A stretch of DNA of 64,000 nucleotides from Neoceratodus forsteri. Its lineage: Eukaryota; Chordata; Ceratodontiformes; Ceratodontidae. The notes below the pieces were generated by a model. That model saw nothing but the letters and a program-made list of their open reading frames with translations, was not told the origin of the DNA and searched no databases. The stretch spans positions 1,804,392,967 to 1,804,456,966 of the forward strand of contig CM057450.1 in NCBI GenBank assembly GCA_016271365.2, read 5' to 3'. Numbering within the stretch: position 1 is the first letter of the stretch; each line of letters begins with the position of its first letter. The position numbers and the translations under genes were made by a program. Of the stretch, positions 11,150 to 22,100 are shown piece by piece.

Positions 11150-11880
11150 CAAAACTAGCTATCAGAGGCATTTGCACATCTTACAGTCATTTAAATGTAA
11201 TCTCAAGGCACTTTTGAATTGCCCTAGGCGTTCACTGCAATGTATTCGTTGGACGAGTATTCTAGGTTTTCACAAATCTGTTTTTAAACGCTCTTTGTTT
11301 CAGGGAGGTTTTGCAATGCGGTATTCTAGTGGTAAATTTTTTATTGGTCTAGTATTATACGAGCTAGAACATTTGAACGGTGGATTATTCAGATTACTGG
11401 TACTCTGGCCGTTGACTATTTTCCAGTTCCAGATAATATCAAAGTAGGCAATTCTAGTATTCAGTTGAAGTTCAATCTCAAATACAGGTCACAGTGATTA
11501 CAATCTCTGCGTCTAACGCAAATCAACAAATTCTATTGTGCATACAACTCTCACTCTGTCCAGTACATTCCCTGTAGCCATCACATAAAGGGCAGGCAGT
11601 AATATATCAAAGAAGGTAACAAGCTTTGGGCCTCCAAATTAAAATTATTTTTGTTTCTGTACAATAGCCCCAATCTAATATTGTTTTTCTTCTGGTCTGG
11701 TCAATATGCTTGGCAAAAGACATTGTAACATCAAGTAAACCACCTAGATATTTGAAAAAGTTACTTGATCCAGTTCTCACCAGTAATAGTTATTATTTTC
11801 AAAGGACCACAGTTTTGCTCCTTTATGTTACTAAAGTACAACATTGTTTTGGTCTTGTTCTTTTATGTACATAGTTAATT
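11150..11880 (-). mobile_element. Degenerate LINE remnant (CR1 group)
   Basis: Reverse translation with frameshifts gives fragments of a LINE RT C-terminus. A KYLGG-LLDVTMSFAKHID-like segment comes first, followed by a stretch aligning with the typical NSL-QKSLK 3' region. The reading is broken by many stops, so it is older than the CR1 elements on either side. The call rests on pattern recognition of scattered motifs. Confidence 0.45.
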
Positions 11881-12339
11881 TACTTCTTTTAAACCGCTAT
11901 AGGAACTGTCTCTCAGCTATAACTCTTAAAGTGATTTTCTGAGGTTTGCCATAAATGGGAGTAGTAAGCTGTAGGAGTTGTGAATCAGTCTCCGTCCATT
12001 CAAACTGCCAAAAAGTGCTGTTTTCCGTGAAAAAAATGCTTTTATTTCTGTGCTCTGCTTCATTTCCATAACCCTTCCCCTTTTTTTTTTCCTCAGTGCT
12101 GCAACTCCCAACCATGACATCATGCAAGGGAAACAAAGTTTTGAAACGGAGACCTCTGTTGGTTAGTCTTGGTATTGCAGACATCCTTTTTCTTTCACAA
12201 TTTTGGACTCCTAGCACAAGCTTGAGACCAAAGAAAAAAGTATTCTGACTCATAATTACACTCCTGAATTATTTAATCATTCAGGCCCTATAACATAAAC
12301 GTAGAAAAGTATCATCATGGTATATGGTAAGGCATGAGT
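11881..12339. other. Intergenic, no gene recognised
   Basis: Nothing identifiable was found between the LINE remnant and CR1 element B. An open frame at 11897-12253 (minus) has no known motif. A T-rich run lies at about 12080-12092. Confidence 0.4.
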
Positions 12340-12604
12340 GGGATGTTAATATATCTGGGTACACAGTATAAAGGAAAGACAGGGAGGGCAAAAAGGGATG
12401 AGGGGTAGCGAGCTACATCAAAGAGGGTCTCAAAGCAACTGAAATAAAGGGAAAGCAGGGAGGAGAAGAGGCACTGTGGGTCACCCTGGTGTCAGGAAAT
12501 GGCAACACTATCCGCACGGGGGTTATCTACAGACCCCCAGCACATGGGGAGGAAACAGATAGGCAAATGGTAGATAACATCCATGAAATGACAGTAAAGG
12601 GGAA

Positions 12605-12880
12605 GTGTTGTTAGTAGGGGACCTAAATATGCCTGATGTTAACTGGAACACCTATGCTGCAGCCACATCCAGGAGCAGGGTCATCCTGGATGCCTTGCAG
12701 GGGGCATGCCTCATGCAGCTAGTAGTGGAACCCACCTGGGAGGGGGCGATATTGGACCTGGTGCTCACAAATGGAGACAGAATAATGAATGTATCAGTGG
12801 GCAGCAGCCATCTGGGGTCCAGCGACCACCTTACAGTATGGTTCAAGGTAAAGACAGTAGAAGAGTCAAGCCACACATAA
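12605..12880 (+). pseudogene. CR1 endonuclease C-terminal half
   Basis: The frame gives LLVGDLNMPDVNW, ILDALQGACLMQLVVEPTW, ILDLVLTNGD and LGSSDHLTVWF. These are the GDxN and SDH motifs of APE-type LINE endonucleases. The preceding 12350-12600 reads TGVIYRPPAHGEETD in another frame. The catalytic ETW box is missing because the element begins downstream of it. Confidence 0.85.
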
Positions 12881-13065
12881 GCAAGAGTTCTAGACTTCAA
12901 AAGGGCCTACTTTGCTAAAAATGGGAGAATCCCTCAAGAAAACACTGGCAAAGGGTGGGAGTGGGCGGTAGAGGTACAGTGGGAGAACCTCAGGAGAGCC
13001 ATAACAGAGGCAAAAAGCCTTTGTGTAAAACAAGTTAACAAAGCAAGAAGACAAAGAAAACCATT

Positions 13066-14268
13066 ATGGTTTTCAAAAAAAGTGGGCAGGGACAGTTAGA
13101 GAGAAAAAAAATGTCATTCAGGAAATACAAGGAAATGCAGAGGGAGGAAGACAGGGAATTGTATCAGATTAAGCAGAGAGAGGCAGGAAATGCAGTCAGA
13201 CATGCAAAGGCACAAACAGAAGAAAGGATAGCCCTTACAGTGATAGAGGGGGACAAAACCTTCTTCAGGTACATAAGGGAAAGAAGAAAGGCCAAGGGAG
13301 GGATAGTGAGGCTATGTGAAGGAGGGGTGGGGGTGGGCAGAGGGGGACCTGGAAAAAATTGAGATACTGAATGTATATTTTTGCTCGGTATTCATGAAAA
13401 GAAGGGGAGGGAGAGGGACTGGAATTATTCAGCAGACACACATAGGGAAGAGGGGTGGACACCGGACCATTCATAGAAAAGAGAGAGTCCTAAAGGAACT
13501 CTTGAAACTGAAGGTGGACAAGGCGATGGGGTCAGATGGGATACATCCCAGAATACTAAAAGAATGCAGAGAGGTACTACTGACACCACTGACAGCCCTA
13601 TTCAACAAATCGTTGGAGGAGGGACTAGTACCAGAGGACTGGAGGAGGGCGAACATGATTCCCGCTTCTATCTTGCTTCCACTTTTGTGAAGGGGTAACT
13701 GTAAACAGGTCAGTTTGACCTCAGTGGTGGGAAAGATGATGGAATCACTGTTAAAGGAAAGGACTGTGGCATATCTAGAAGTCAGTGGGGCACTGGACCC
13801 AAGGATTCACAACAGGAAGGTCTTGTCAAACGAATCTGATACATTTTTTTTGACTGGGTGACAAGGGTAGTAGATCAGGGAGGGGTGGTGGACATGGCCT
13901 ACCTAGATTTCAACAAGGCATTTGACTCAGTCCCGCTCAAGAGGTTAGTAAACAAGTTGTACAGTCTGGGAGTGGGTCACGAAGTGGTAAACTGGGTCAG
14001 AAATTGGCTTAGCAACAGGACACAGAGGGTGGTGGTAAACAGAGTTCAGTCTGAAGAAAGGGAAGTAACCAGCGGGGTGCCACAGGATTCAGTACTAGGG
14101 CCAGTCTTCTGTAATGTCTTTATTAGCGACATTGCAGAGGGACTCGAAGGAAAGGTATGCCTCTTTGCAGATGACGCCAAGATCTGCAATAGGGTTGACA
14201 GTCCGGAGGAGGAGAGAGTTGAGAAGATGAGAGACTTAGCCAAGTTGGAGGGGTGGTCAAGAGTGTAG
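13066..14268 (+). pseudogene. CR1 linker and reverse transcriptase
   Basis: The basic linker (KYKEMQREEDRELYQIKQRE, TVIEGDKTFFRYIRERRKAK) is followed by the RT domain with KVDKAMGSDGIHPRILKE, MAYLDFNKAFDSVP, SGVPQDSVLGPV and CLFADDAKICN. The PQG motif is altered to PQD. Frame breaks lie at about 13345, 13680 and 13800. Element B is cut just downstream, at 14345, by a LINE inserted on the opposite strand. Confidence 0.88.
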
Positions 14269-14344
14269 CAGCTTGGATTCAATGGCAAGAAGTGCAAAAT
14301 CATGCACTTGGGGAACAAAAACCCAGGGGAGGAATTATTATTTG

Positions 14345-16264
14345 GTTTTTGTTTACCGGGTAAGTACACTAGACAACAATGTTGTCTATATTCAGGCACG
14401 ACCCGGGAGAGTACAGACAGGGGAGACCAGAGTCAACATTAAAGATAAAGAGTATTTCATGACGCAGCATGAGGTGAGAACAAACATTTGAACAGTATAC
14501 AGCCAGGTACAGTCATTATCAATAACGACAAAGAGAAACAGATAACATTACATTAATTATTTTCATCTGATGATACATTAGTGACTAAATTGAAACGACA
14601 AACCGCAAACAAAACTTAAATGAAGTAGCATTATAACAATAGGATTTCTGCTGGATGTGGGAAACTTCAGATTTTGAGACCAGTAGGAAATCAGTAAGTG
14701 CCATAGGGAGGAGAAAATGCTAGAGAGAAGCTCAAGTTACAGCACAAGAGCAGCAGTCGGATTCTAATAGGTGTGCCCGAAGACTCAGTTTAAAGGCCTT
14801 GTGGGATTTGGAGAGTTTGATGTGGGAGGGAATAGAGTTCCAGAAGCGGGGGGGCAGATATGGCAAAGGATTGTTCTCCTTTTTGTGTGAGATATCTGGG
14901 AATTTCAAGTTGGGTTTGAGCAGATGCCCTGAGGAGGTATGCTTGGGAGGGCTGAGTTAATAGTTCGGCAAGCTATTTAGGGAACCCCGTTCTGATCATA
15001 TTATCAATTGTACAGCCTGCAGAATAGTGTCTGAACGAGTCTGGGGAGAGCCAATTTAGTTTTGAGTAGAGCAGGCAATGATGGGTAAGTCTGTGAGCGG
15101 AGAGAGCAAATCTGCATATACTGTTATAGCAGGTGCTCCATTTCTGGAGTGCTCCTTTGCTAGCTTTAAGGTAAACCTGAGAGCAATATGTTAGAGCAGG
15201 GAGGAGAAATCCTTGTGCAATAGCAAGCCGGGCAGCATCATTGAGGGAGGACCTAATTTTAAAGGCAAGACCAAGTTTTGAGTAAACTGTCTTACATGTA
15301 GGTGCAATGTGGAGGTTAAAGTCAAGAGATGGGTCGAGAGTGACTCCTAGATACCTGAAGGAGGTAACGAATTCAAGAGGGGAGTCATCTAGAGAATGTA
15401 TCAGTAAGTCTGGAGTAAGAGATCTGATTCTTGACGGGGGGCCAAAAAGTATAGTTACAGTTTTATTAGCATTCATTAGGAGCCTGTTCTGTAGTAACCA
15501 CTCATGCAAGCAGTTGAAGTCTGCTTGAAGATGTGCTCTTACTGATAAGGGATCTTTACCACTGGAGAGAAGCACCATGTCATCGACGATAAAGGATTAA
15601 CGAGGAGGAGCAGGGAAGGGAGGGCAGTTGTTAATGAAAAGGGAGAAAGTAGTGGGCCAAGAATAGATCCTTGGACTCCAACAGAGGTAGGGGAAAGACT
15701 TGAGATGGCGGATTCAATTTGGACAAATTGCAACCTCCCTGAGAGGTAGCTATCGAACTAGGAGATGGACGACAGGTCAAAGCCAAGGCGGGACAGTTTG
15801 GAAAGTAGCAGAGAGTGATTCACAAGGTGGTCAAATGCCTTTGTGAGATCAATAAATATAGCCCCAGTGAGCAGGTCTTATCCATCGCTGTAAGGACTGC
15901 ATTTGTCAGCTGAAGTAGAGCAGTTGTGGTGCTGTGTCCTGTTTGGAATCCGTGCTGGTAGGGGATATAAGGTTGTTAAGGTGCAGGTAATTTGTGACCC
16001 GAGTAGCGATGGCCTTCTCGAGAAGTTTATTTAGGGTAGAGAGAATGGCAATTGGTCTATAGTTTGACATATTTTTGGTATCCCCTTTTTTTGTGAACAG
16101 GGACAACGCGAGCGGTTTTCCACAATGTTGGTACCGTTTGGGTTATTATGGAAAGATTAAAGATTCTTGCAATAGGAACAGCAAGGGCAGGGGCTGCCTG
16201 CATCAATACATGATGGGGGGGTGTTACTAACAACAACCAAACTGGAACGGGACATGGTGGTAGT
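14345..16264 (-). mobile_element. CR1-group LINE nested in CR1 element B
   Basis: A minus-strand LINE related to the one at 4165-6600. The RT begins with SNYRPIAILSTLNKLLEKAI at about 16065-16005 and passes a VDDMVLLSSGKDP catalytic box near 15580-15545. It ends with the C-terminal region at 14973. The 3' UTR reaches the T-rich start near 14440. Bases 14345-14440 include the palindrome tagacaacaatgttgtcta. CR1 sequence resumes on both sides, so this insertion is younger than element B. A (CATAA)n run at 16265-16282 marks the right junction. Confidence 0.8.
14973..15578 (-). pseudogene. LINE RT thumb and C-terminal domain
   Basis: The 201-codon stretch begins MVLLSSGKDPLSVRAHLQAD, immediately after the IVDD catalytic box. 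It carries NKTVTILFGP, FVTSFRYLGVTLDPSLDF and the C-terminal LTHHCLLYSKLNWLS. The canonical alanine of the box is valine and the upstream part is frameshifted. The same domain in the 4.9-5.8 kb element is clearly diverged, so the two copies inserted independently or long ago. Confidence 0.82.
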
Positions 16265-16724
16265 CATAACATAACATAACATATGATCTAAAAGTAGCCA
16301 AACAATGTGAGAAAGCAGTGAGGAAAGCCGGGGTGCGGGGTGCATAGGGAGAGGTATCACCAGTAGAAAACAGGAGGTGGTGATGCCGCTGTACAGGTAG
16401 TTGGTGAGGCATCATCGGGAGCCCTGCGTGTAGTTCTGGAGACCTCATCGCCGAAAGGACATTGACAGGGTGAAGTCTGTCCAGAGAAGGGCAATGAAAA
16501 TGGTGCAGGGGCCACACCAGAAACCATACAAGGAGAGATTGAGGGAACTCAGTATGTCTACACTGGAGGAAAGCAGGGAGAGGCGGGATATGATAGACAT
16601 TCAAATACCTCAAGGGGATCAGCAGAGTTCAAGAGGGCAGCATCTTTCAGAAAAGAAGATGTGCAAGAACAAGGAGTCACCGTATGAGGCTGGAGGGGGG
16701 AAGACTCGGTGACAACATGAAGTA

Positions 16725-16915
16725 TTTTATTGAATTCTCGGATTACAACCTTTGAGCTACAAGCTCATTTACAAAGGTTCCACATCAAGAAAAATGGCAG
16801 ACATACAGTAGTTGTCACAGAAAAGCAAAGAATAATACTTTCAACAACGGCAAAACGCAGTAAAGATCATTGGGAAGGGGTAAAGTCTTAGTAGACAGAC
16901 AAGGATAGATCACAT
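16725..16915 (-). mobile_element. 3' end fragment of the same LINE family
   Basis: A short insertion splits the CR1 element B 3' region between ...GDNMKYF and ...VVAWN. It contains acctttgagctacaagctc and caaaggttccacatcaag, which match the 3' UTR of the minus-strand LINE at about 4213-4255. It is therefore a severely 5'-truncated LINE insertion. Confidence 0.65.
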
Positions 16916-17150
16916 AAAAGTGTGGTGGTTGCATGGAACAGCCTCACTGAGGAGGTTGTGAGGCCACAATGGTAGGCGAATTCAAGAATGCATGGGACAG
17001 GCAGAAGGCAGCACTAGAGGCGGGAAGGAGGAGGTAGGCTGCAGATCAAGTAGGATCTGGAGTTTATACAGTAGGTGGGGAAATGGGCAGACTAGCTAGG
17101 CCAGGTGGTCCTTATCTGCTGTCAGATTCTATGTTTGTATGTTTCTGTCA

Positions 17151-18065
17151 CGCTCCCACATTCTGACAGGAGCTGTCACTTCAGACCTGTCACTTCACCA
17201 GCAGGAAGTAAAAGTAAAACATCTACACAGAATGGCAAATTATCTTTTTGGCCCACCTGCATCACAAAACCTTTTTTCCAGAAACTTTTCTACAGACTAC
17301 TGCTGTAAACACTACTGAAATAGGAGACTGCACTTTGATTAGGGAGATAGAAAAATCATCTATTTCTGTGGTCCCTACAGGAATAGGAGACATCTTTTTA
17401 TAAAGAAATCTTGTCAGCTAGATACTGTATGTACAATACTTTGTTTTGAAAATAAATATGAGACCTTTTATTTTTGAAGCCTGTACAGAAATATGAGACT
17501 GCACCACACAAAAAGGAAACTGGTAAACAACTTCATATTGTACCCACAATACTTTGCTTTATATGTCTACATATTAGGTGCTATACTGCAGTCACCACTA
17601 CCAAAATAAGAGACTGCACCTTTCAGTAACGAACATTTAAGTCAACTTTATAATTTACCCAGAATTCCTTGCTGCTGTATGTAAAGCATTGACATTTTCC
17701 TTGCATGACATCATGGGGGTGGGGCGCACACAGAAAACTAGAGGGTGGGCAGAAACAATGCTGATAAAACATAAAAAAATGACAGATTTTTTTTTTTTTA
17801 CAAAATAAATTGCAGCGTTAAAGTCTGAAGCATGGGTGACAATGGCATACTATGTGAAAAAGGCATCTGCGAAACCTCAGAAAATCACTTTACTCTCACC
17901 GGATGGTGTGCCTAGGCATCAGCATTGAGATGCGCACCTCTGCCTGCCCTCTGGCAGCACCTGACAATCTCCCCAGGCTCCCTGTTTGAATCAGCATTTC
18001 CAGTTCTTACTCCCTTCTCCCATTCACTTCTGAATGAACTGTACTCAGTACCTGTTCTTGCTCAG
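17151..18065. other. Degenerate tandem-repeat region
   Basis: No gene recognised. The word gagactgcac recurs at 17324, 17495 and 17610. Each copy is followed by a relative of acccacaatactttgct (about 17430, 17543, 17656), so the stretch is a worn tandem array with a unit of roughly 115-170 bp. A T run lies at 17789-17800. Confidence 0.5.
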
Positions 18066-18686
18066 GCAAGGCAGTGAGGGATGCAAAGGCACAGAGAGAG
18101 GAAAGGATCACCAAAGAGGTCACTAAGAGGGATGACACTTTTTTCAGATACTTGCATGAGAAGAGGAAAGCAAGGTAAGGAATATCGAGGATTGGAAGGA
18201 TGGAGCGGGGAGACTGTACCGAAGAGGATCGATTTAAAAAGCAGACATTCTGAACAGGTACTTCTGCTCGGTCTTCACAGTGGAGGGGGCGGACCACCAG
18301 GGAGTAGCAGGAATGGGGAGGTGGACACAAGTCCATTTTCAGAAGGAGGAGGAGTCATCCTGAAGGGACTTGCTTCTCTGAAGGTGGACAGCATCATGGG
18401 ACCGGACAGGATACATCCAGGTTTCTAAAGGAACTTGAGGAGGTGCTAGCTGCCTCACTGACAGTCTTGTTCAACAGCTCACTGTAAACAGGCATAGTTT
18501 TAGAAAACTGGAGAAGAGCTGACATTGTCCTGCTAAATAAGAGTGGCAACAGGGAGGAGACTAGCAACTATAGATCAGTCATTCTTACATCAGTGGTGGG
18601 GAAATTAAAGGAAACCTTGCTAAAGAAAAGACTGATCAAGTATCCTGGAATCCAGTTGTTGGCTGCAAAACCACAGGCAGCATTAA

Positions 18687-18720
<34 letters not shown>

Positions 18721-19925
18721 TGCCAAGCCAATCTGATAAAGTTCTTTGAACGGGTGACCAGGGAACTAGATTGGGGAAGGTAGAACATGTGTCCTATGTG
18801 GACTTCAGCAAGGCCTCGCTACTGTGCTGCAGAGGAATCTGATAAAGAAACTGAGCAGCCTGGGGGAAGGATCCAGTGAGGTGAATTGGGTTAGAAACTA
18901 GTTAACGGATAGCAGACAGAGGACGGTGGTAAACGGAACTCACTCGAATGATGGAGGGAGTGAGCAGCGGGGTGCTACAGGGCTCAGTACTGGGACAAGT
19001 CTTTTTCAGTGTCTTCATAAGTGACATTGCTGAGAAATTTGATGGGAAGGTATGTCATTTTGCCGATAATACCAAAATCTGCAAGAGAATGGATACTCAG
19101 GAGGTGGTCAAGAGAATGAGCAGTGATATGGGGAAACGAGGTGTGATCTATAGCATGGCAATTGGGGTTCAGTGCCAAAAAGTGCAAGATCATGTACCTA
19201 GAGCATAGGAAGCCAGGGTCTGAGTATAGGATGGGGAAGGGTGGGGGGAAGGTACCAACAGTCACTAAACAGGAAGGGAACCTTAGGGTTATCATATCTG
19301 ACAACCTCAAGGTGGCAGGGCAGTGTGACAGAGCAGTGGGTAGCAGTAGGAGGAGGGAGGGAGGTGGTGTTGCCACTGTATCGCTCACTGGTGAGATTCC
19401 ACCTGGAGTACTTTGTCCAGTTTTGGAGGCTGTATCTCAGAAAGGATATAGGAGGGAGGCAGTCCAGAGAAGGGCAGCTAAAATAGTGCTGGTGTTGTAC
19501 AAGGAGCCCTATGAGTAGAGACTGCAGGATCTCGACATGTGCACACTGGAAGAGAGGAGAGTGAAAGGTGACATGATAGAGACCTACAGGTACCTCACAG
19601 GGCTGACCAGAGTGCAGGAGGGGAAGTCTCTTTCAACTGAGAAAGGGCACCAGTACCAGGGGGCACATGATGAAGTTGGGGGGGGGGTGTTAACAGAGAT
19701 GTGAGGAAATATTGCTTCAATAAGTGATGGATGCCTGGAATAGACTGCCAGCAGAAGTGAATAGGGGCTTCAAGCATGCATGGGATAGACGTAGGGGAAT
19801 ATTAGAAATCGGGCAGGGAGGAGGAAGAGCAACCAGTTAAGGTCTGAGGAGACAGATTAGGCAGGGAACATCTGGGCAGAGTGGGTGGGCCAAATGGTCC
19901 TTTTCTGCTGACAAATTCTTTTGTT
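18066..19925 (+). mobile_element. CR1 LINE, element C
   Basis: This copy is 5'-truncated in the linker (KAQREERITKEVTKRDDTFFRYL). Recognisable parts are KVDSIMGPDRIHPGF, NYRSVILTSVVGK, SYVDFSKA, SSGVLQGSVLGQVFF and the C-terminal region. The catalytic box reads HFADNTKICKR: the second catalytic Asp is Asn. A GT microsatellite at 18689-18719 sits inside the RT coding region. It ends with gtgggtgggccaaatggtcc and a short degenerate tail. This is the most decayed of the plus-strand CR1 copies. Confidence 0.88.
18689..18719. repeat. (GT)n microsatellite inside CR1
   Basis: About 15 uninterrupted GT units lie within the RT coding region of CR1 element C, replacing the conserved QHGFxxGRSCQTNL segment. 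The microsatellite must have expanded after the copy died. Confidence 0.92.
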
Positions 19926-20259
19926 TCTGTGATTCAAATCCCGGCTTATGGGTCACTGAAACAAAAGCAGGTAGAACTCCTACCTGCATCTGCAGCTCAA
20001 CATCTGTCACCAGAGTTCTCACCATCTTCTGCATTGCTGTCAGTTTCTCTCTCTGAGTGGGACAGATATTATCTCCCCCCACAAAGGGTAACACCTGCTT
20101 CACTGAGCTCTTCCATGCACTGCAGGGTTGAGGGTGACTTTCTTTGAGGGGCAGCTCCTTAAGATACTTCCTGCCAGTGTTCTCTTACATTCCCACCAGA
20201 ATTAATGCTGATCTATACTAAATAGCCTCAGACTCCAAATCCCTGTAATTTTTACCACT
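19926..20259. other. Intergenic, no gene recognised
   Basis: No motif was recognised between CR1 element C and the next LINE. A B-box-like gattcaaatcccgg at 19931 has no matching A box. Confidence 0.4.
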
Positions 20260-21374
20260 GTCCTAGTGTACGGTCTGTATACCCCCGAGTAAGGAAGTAG
20301 CGGGTGTAGACCTGTTTATCGGCCACATCAACCAGATCAGACAATCCTGGGAATTTTAACACCAATTGACTGGCGAAGGTGACCACCACCCTAAAAGACA
20401 AAATCACTAGCCTTTACCTCACACAAATGGTAACCCAAACCACCAGAAGAAATTACCGCACAGGTACAAGCTCACTTGTTGACTGGGTACTCACAAACTG
20501 CCTGGAGCACATCACTAAGGTATCAATCCTTCCAGACTCGCTCAGTGACCACTCCTCTGTGATGTGCACATGGTTAAATAAAATATTGAAGCAAACACCT
20601 AAACTAGCAAAAAGTCGTTCACTATGGCAAGGGATGCTCGAGCCATTTAAACAATACCTCAGCAGGACTGGTTGGACTCCCATTGATAAGGCCAGCGACA
20701 TAAATCAGGCCTTAGATTTCTTCATTTCCACCTTCATCAACGCCTGTAACATATTAGCTCTGGCCAGAGCAAAGAAAGCTAAAGGTGCTTCAACGCCATG
20801 TCTCACTGGCTCCCTCCTGGAACTCATGAAAAGCCGAGACAGGCTTTGGCACTAAGCAAGGGCCACTGGCAAGCTGTGTGACTAAGTCTCATACAAGGCA
20901 GCCAGAAATAAATGTACCAAGCTTATAAGGAAGGCCAAAACCATATACTACAAAGATCGGCTGGGCAGAAATTGGGGCAATGGGAAAGAATTCTGGAACT
21001 CCCATCAAAACCCTTTTCTGGGCATGAATCCAAGGCACCACCTGATATGATAGTTACTGCTACTACAACCCTACAGGAACTGAAAGAAATAGCTGATGCG
21101 TTCAGTGTAGCCTTTACAGACTTAAGCCCTATACTTAACTGCCCTGCCACTGGAGAATCTCGCTAACCATGACTCCCCCTCCCCCCCCCAAAAAAATTAA
21201 AATACCTCTATTCTACTTAAAACAAATTTCCATAACTGATACAATAAAATAGGTGAAGCGGGTCCTAGGGGAAAACCAGGATGGTAAGGGACCTGATAGA
21301 CATGAAGCTGGTAGCTCTCACTCTGGATGAGCTAGCCCCACCCCTAAATAAAATTTTCAATATGTCCCTCAGAA
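20260..21374 (+). mobile_element. CR1-group LINE cut by a DIRS-like element
   Basis: The stretch encodes the end of the endonuclease and the linker: SSLVDWVLTNCLEHITKVSI and LPDSLSDHSSV (SDH box), then LVALTLDELAPPLNKIFNMS. The last part aligns with KLVSVALEELLVPNTKIFNKS of the minus-strand LINE at 6.2-6.4 kb, so both belong to one family. The RT should follow but the sequence switches at 21375 to the terminal repeat of a DIRS-like element. The remainder was not found elsewhere in the window. Confidence 0.8.
20379..20855 (+). pseudogene. LINE endonuclease C-terminus and linker
   Basis: A 158-codon frame carries SSLVDWVLTNCLEHITKVSI and DSLSDHSSVMCTWL, the VLTN and SDH motifs that end an APE-type endonuclease. 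A linker with QALDFFISTFINACNILALA follows. It continues in other frames to 21166 with EIADAFSVAFTDLSP. The upstream catalytic residues are not recognisable. Confidence 0.75.
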
Positions 21375-21784
21375 AGTACAGTTGCATAAGAACTTACTGT
21401 AACAGTAGATCTTTGAGAGTCTCTTGCAGCAGGTCACAACCAGTGGGATTCAGCTGCAGGCGCTCTCATCTTTGGATGATTTCACAGCAGTCGACACTGG
21501 GACCTCCCCCCAGCACCACCACGTGTCATACACCTGGCGGGTATAAAAGGGGGAGGTCCCAGGCATTCCTCAGTTCTTTTCCCATCCCGGCGACCGTATG
21601 TGTAACCATATCTGAGGGTCTCTGAGGAGAAAAAGAGTAGAGGCAGCAGCTTATGGCGTATCAGAGACAGGAGCTAGTAACCTTGTGAAGCACCAGCAAG
21701 GAGGAAGGAAGGTGGGGCTGTATTACCTGCTGCAAGAGACCCTCGAAGATCTACTGTTACAATAAGTTCTTACGAAACTGTACT
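21375..21784. repeat. DIRS terminal repeat and internal complementary region
   Basis: agtacagttgcataagaact at 21375 and its inverted relative ending in aactgtact at 21784 bracket about 410 bp. The same pair (53192-53230 and 53933-53972) ends the plus-strand DIRS element. In DIRS elements the terminal repeats and the internal complementary region pair during formation of the circular intermediate. The enclosed DNA carries a 14-bp inverted repeat around a TATA-like box (see next entry). Confidence 0.8.
21497..21562 (+). promoter_or_regulatory. Promoter-like palindrome with E-box and TATA box
   Basis: The 14-bp arms ctgggacctccccc (21497-21510) and gggggaggtcccag (21549-21562) are perfect inverted repeats. 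Between and into them lie CACGTG (21520-21525) and gtataaaagg (21541-21550). The arrangement looks like a compact RNA polymerase II promoter. It reads on the plus strand, away from the dead LINE and into the DIRS element's antisense strand. Function is inferred from motifs only. Confidence 0.4.
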
Positions 21785-21890
21785 ATCTTCCTCGAGGCAA
21801 TCTCTTGCAGCAGGTCATAACCAGTGGGAAGATTCCCAAGTAGTTGTAGTTGTAAAACCCAGCGGAAGGATGGCAGTGTAACCTGAGTGA

Positions 21891-22100
21891 TTAGGACAGG
21901 AGGCCGTGTAGGATAACCCATCCAAAAGTGGTGCACCTCTCAGAAGCGATGTTCAGACTGTAATGCCTAGTGAAGGTATGGACATTGAACCACGTGGCAG
22001 CTTCGCACATATCCAAGTCTGAAATGCCTCGGAAACAGGCCGTCAAGGTGGCCATGCCTCTGGTAGAGTGTGGCTTGACAACACCTGTGAGAAGGATGTC
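21891..22100 (-). pseudogene. DIRS tyrosine recombinase, catalytic end
   Basis: The minus frame gives VVKPHSTRGMATLTACFRG, then CEAATWFNVHTFTRHYSLNI. It has the HxxR pair and the downstream Tyr nucleophile of the lambda-integrase family. The homologous stretch in the 53 kb copy has the same residues. The frame continues into CR1 sequence at 22101, so the protein is interrupted rather than complete. Confidence 0.85.

Larger units (their letters stand above)
12340..17150 (+). mobile_element. CR1 LINE, element B (split by a nested LINE)
   Basis: This 5'-truncated CR1 starts inside the endonuclease. Coding runs to 14340, just after ...NKNPGEE, and resumes at about 16283 with DLKVAKQCEKAVRKAG. 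The missing segment in between is the short GGEILTTVKxERDLGVIIS region seen in sister copies. The gap is filled by a minus-strand LINE (14345-16264). A second interruption lies at 16725-16915. The 3' end reads ttctatgtttgtatgtttctg, the degenerate CR1 tail. Confidence 0.85.

Noticed and set aside
19926..19950. B-box-like gattcaaatcccgg
   Set aside because: No A box upstream; the upstream DNA is the CR1 3' end.
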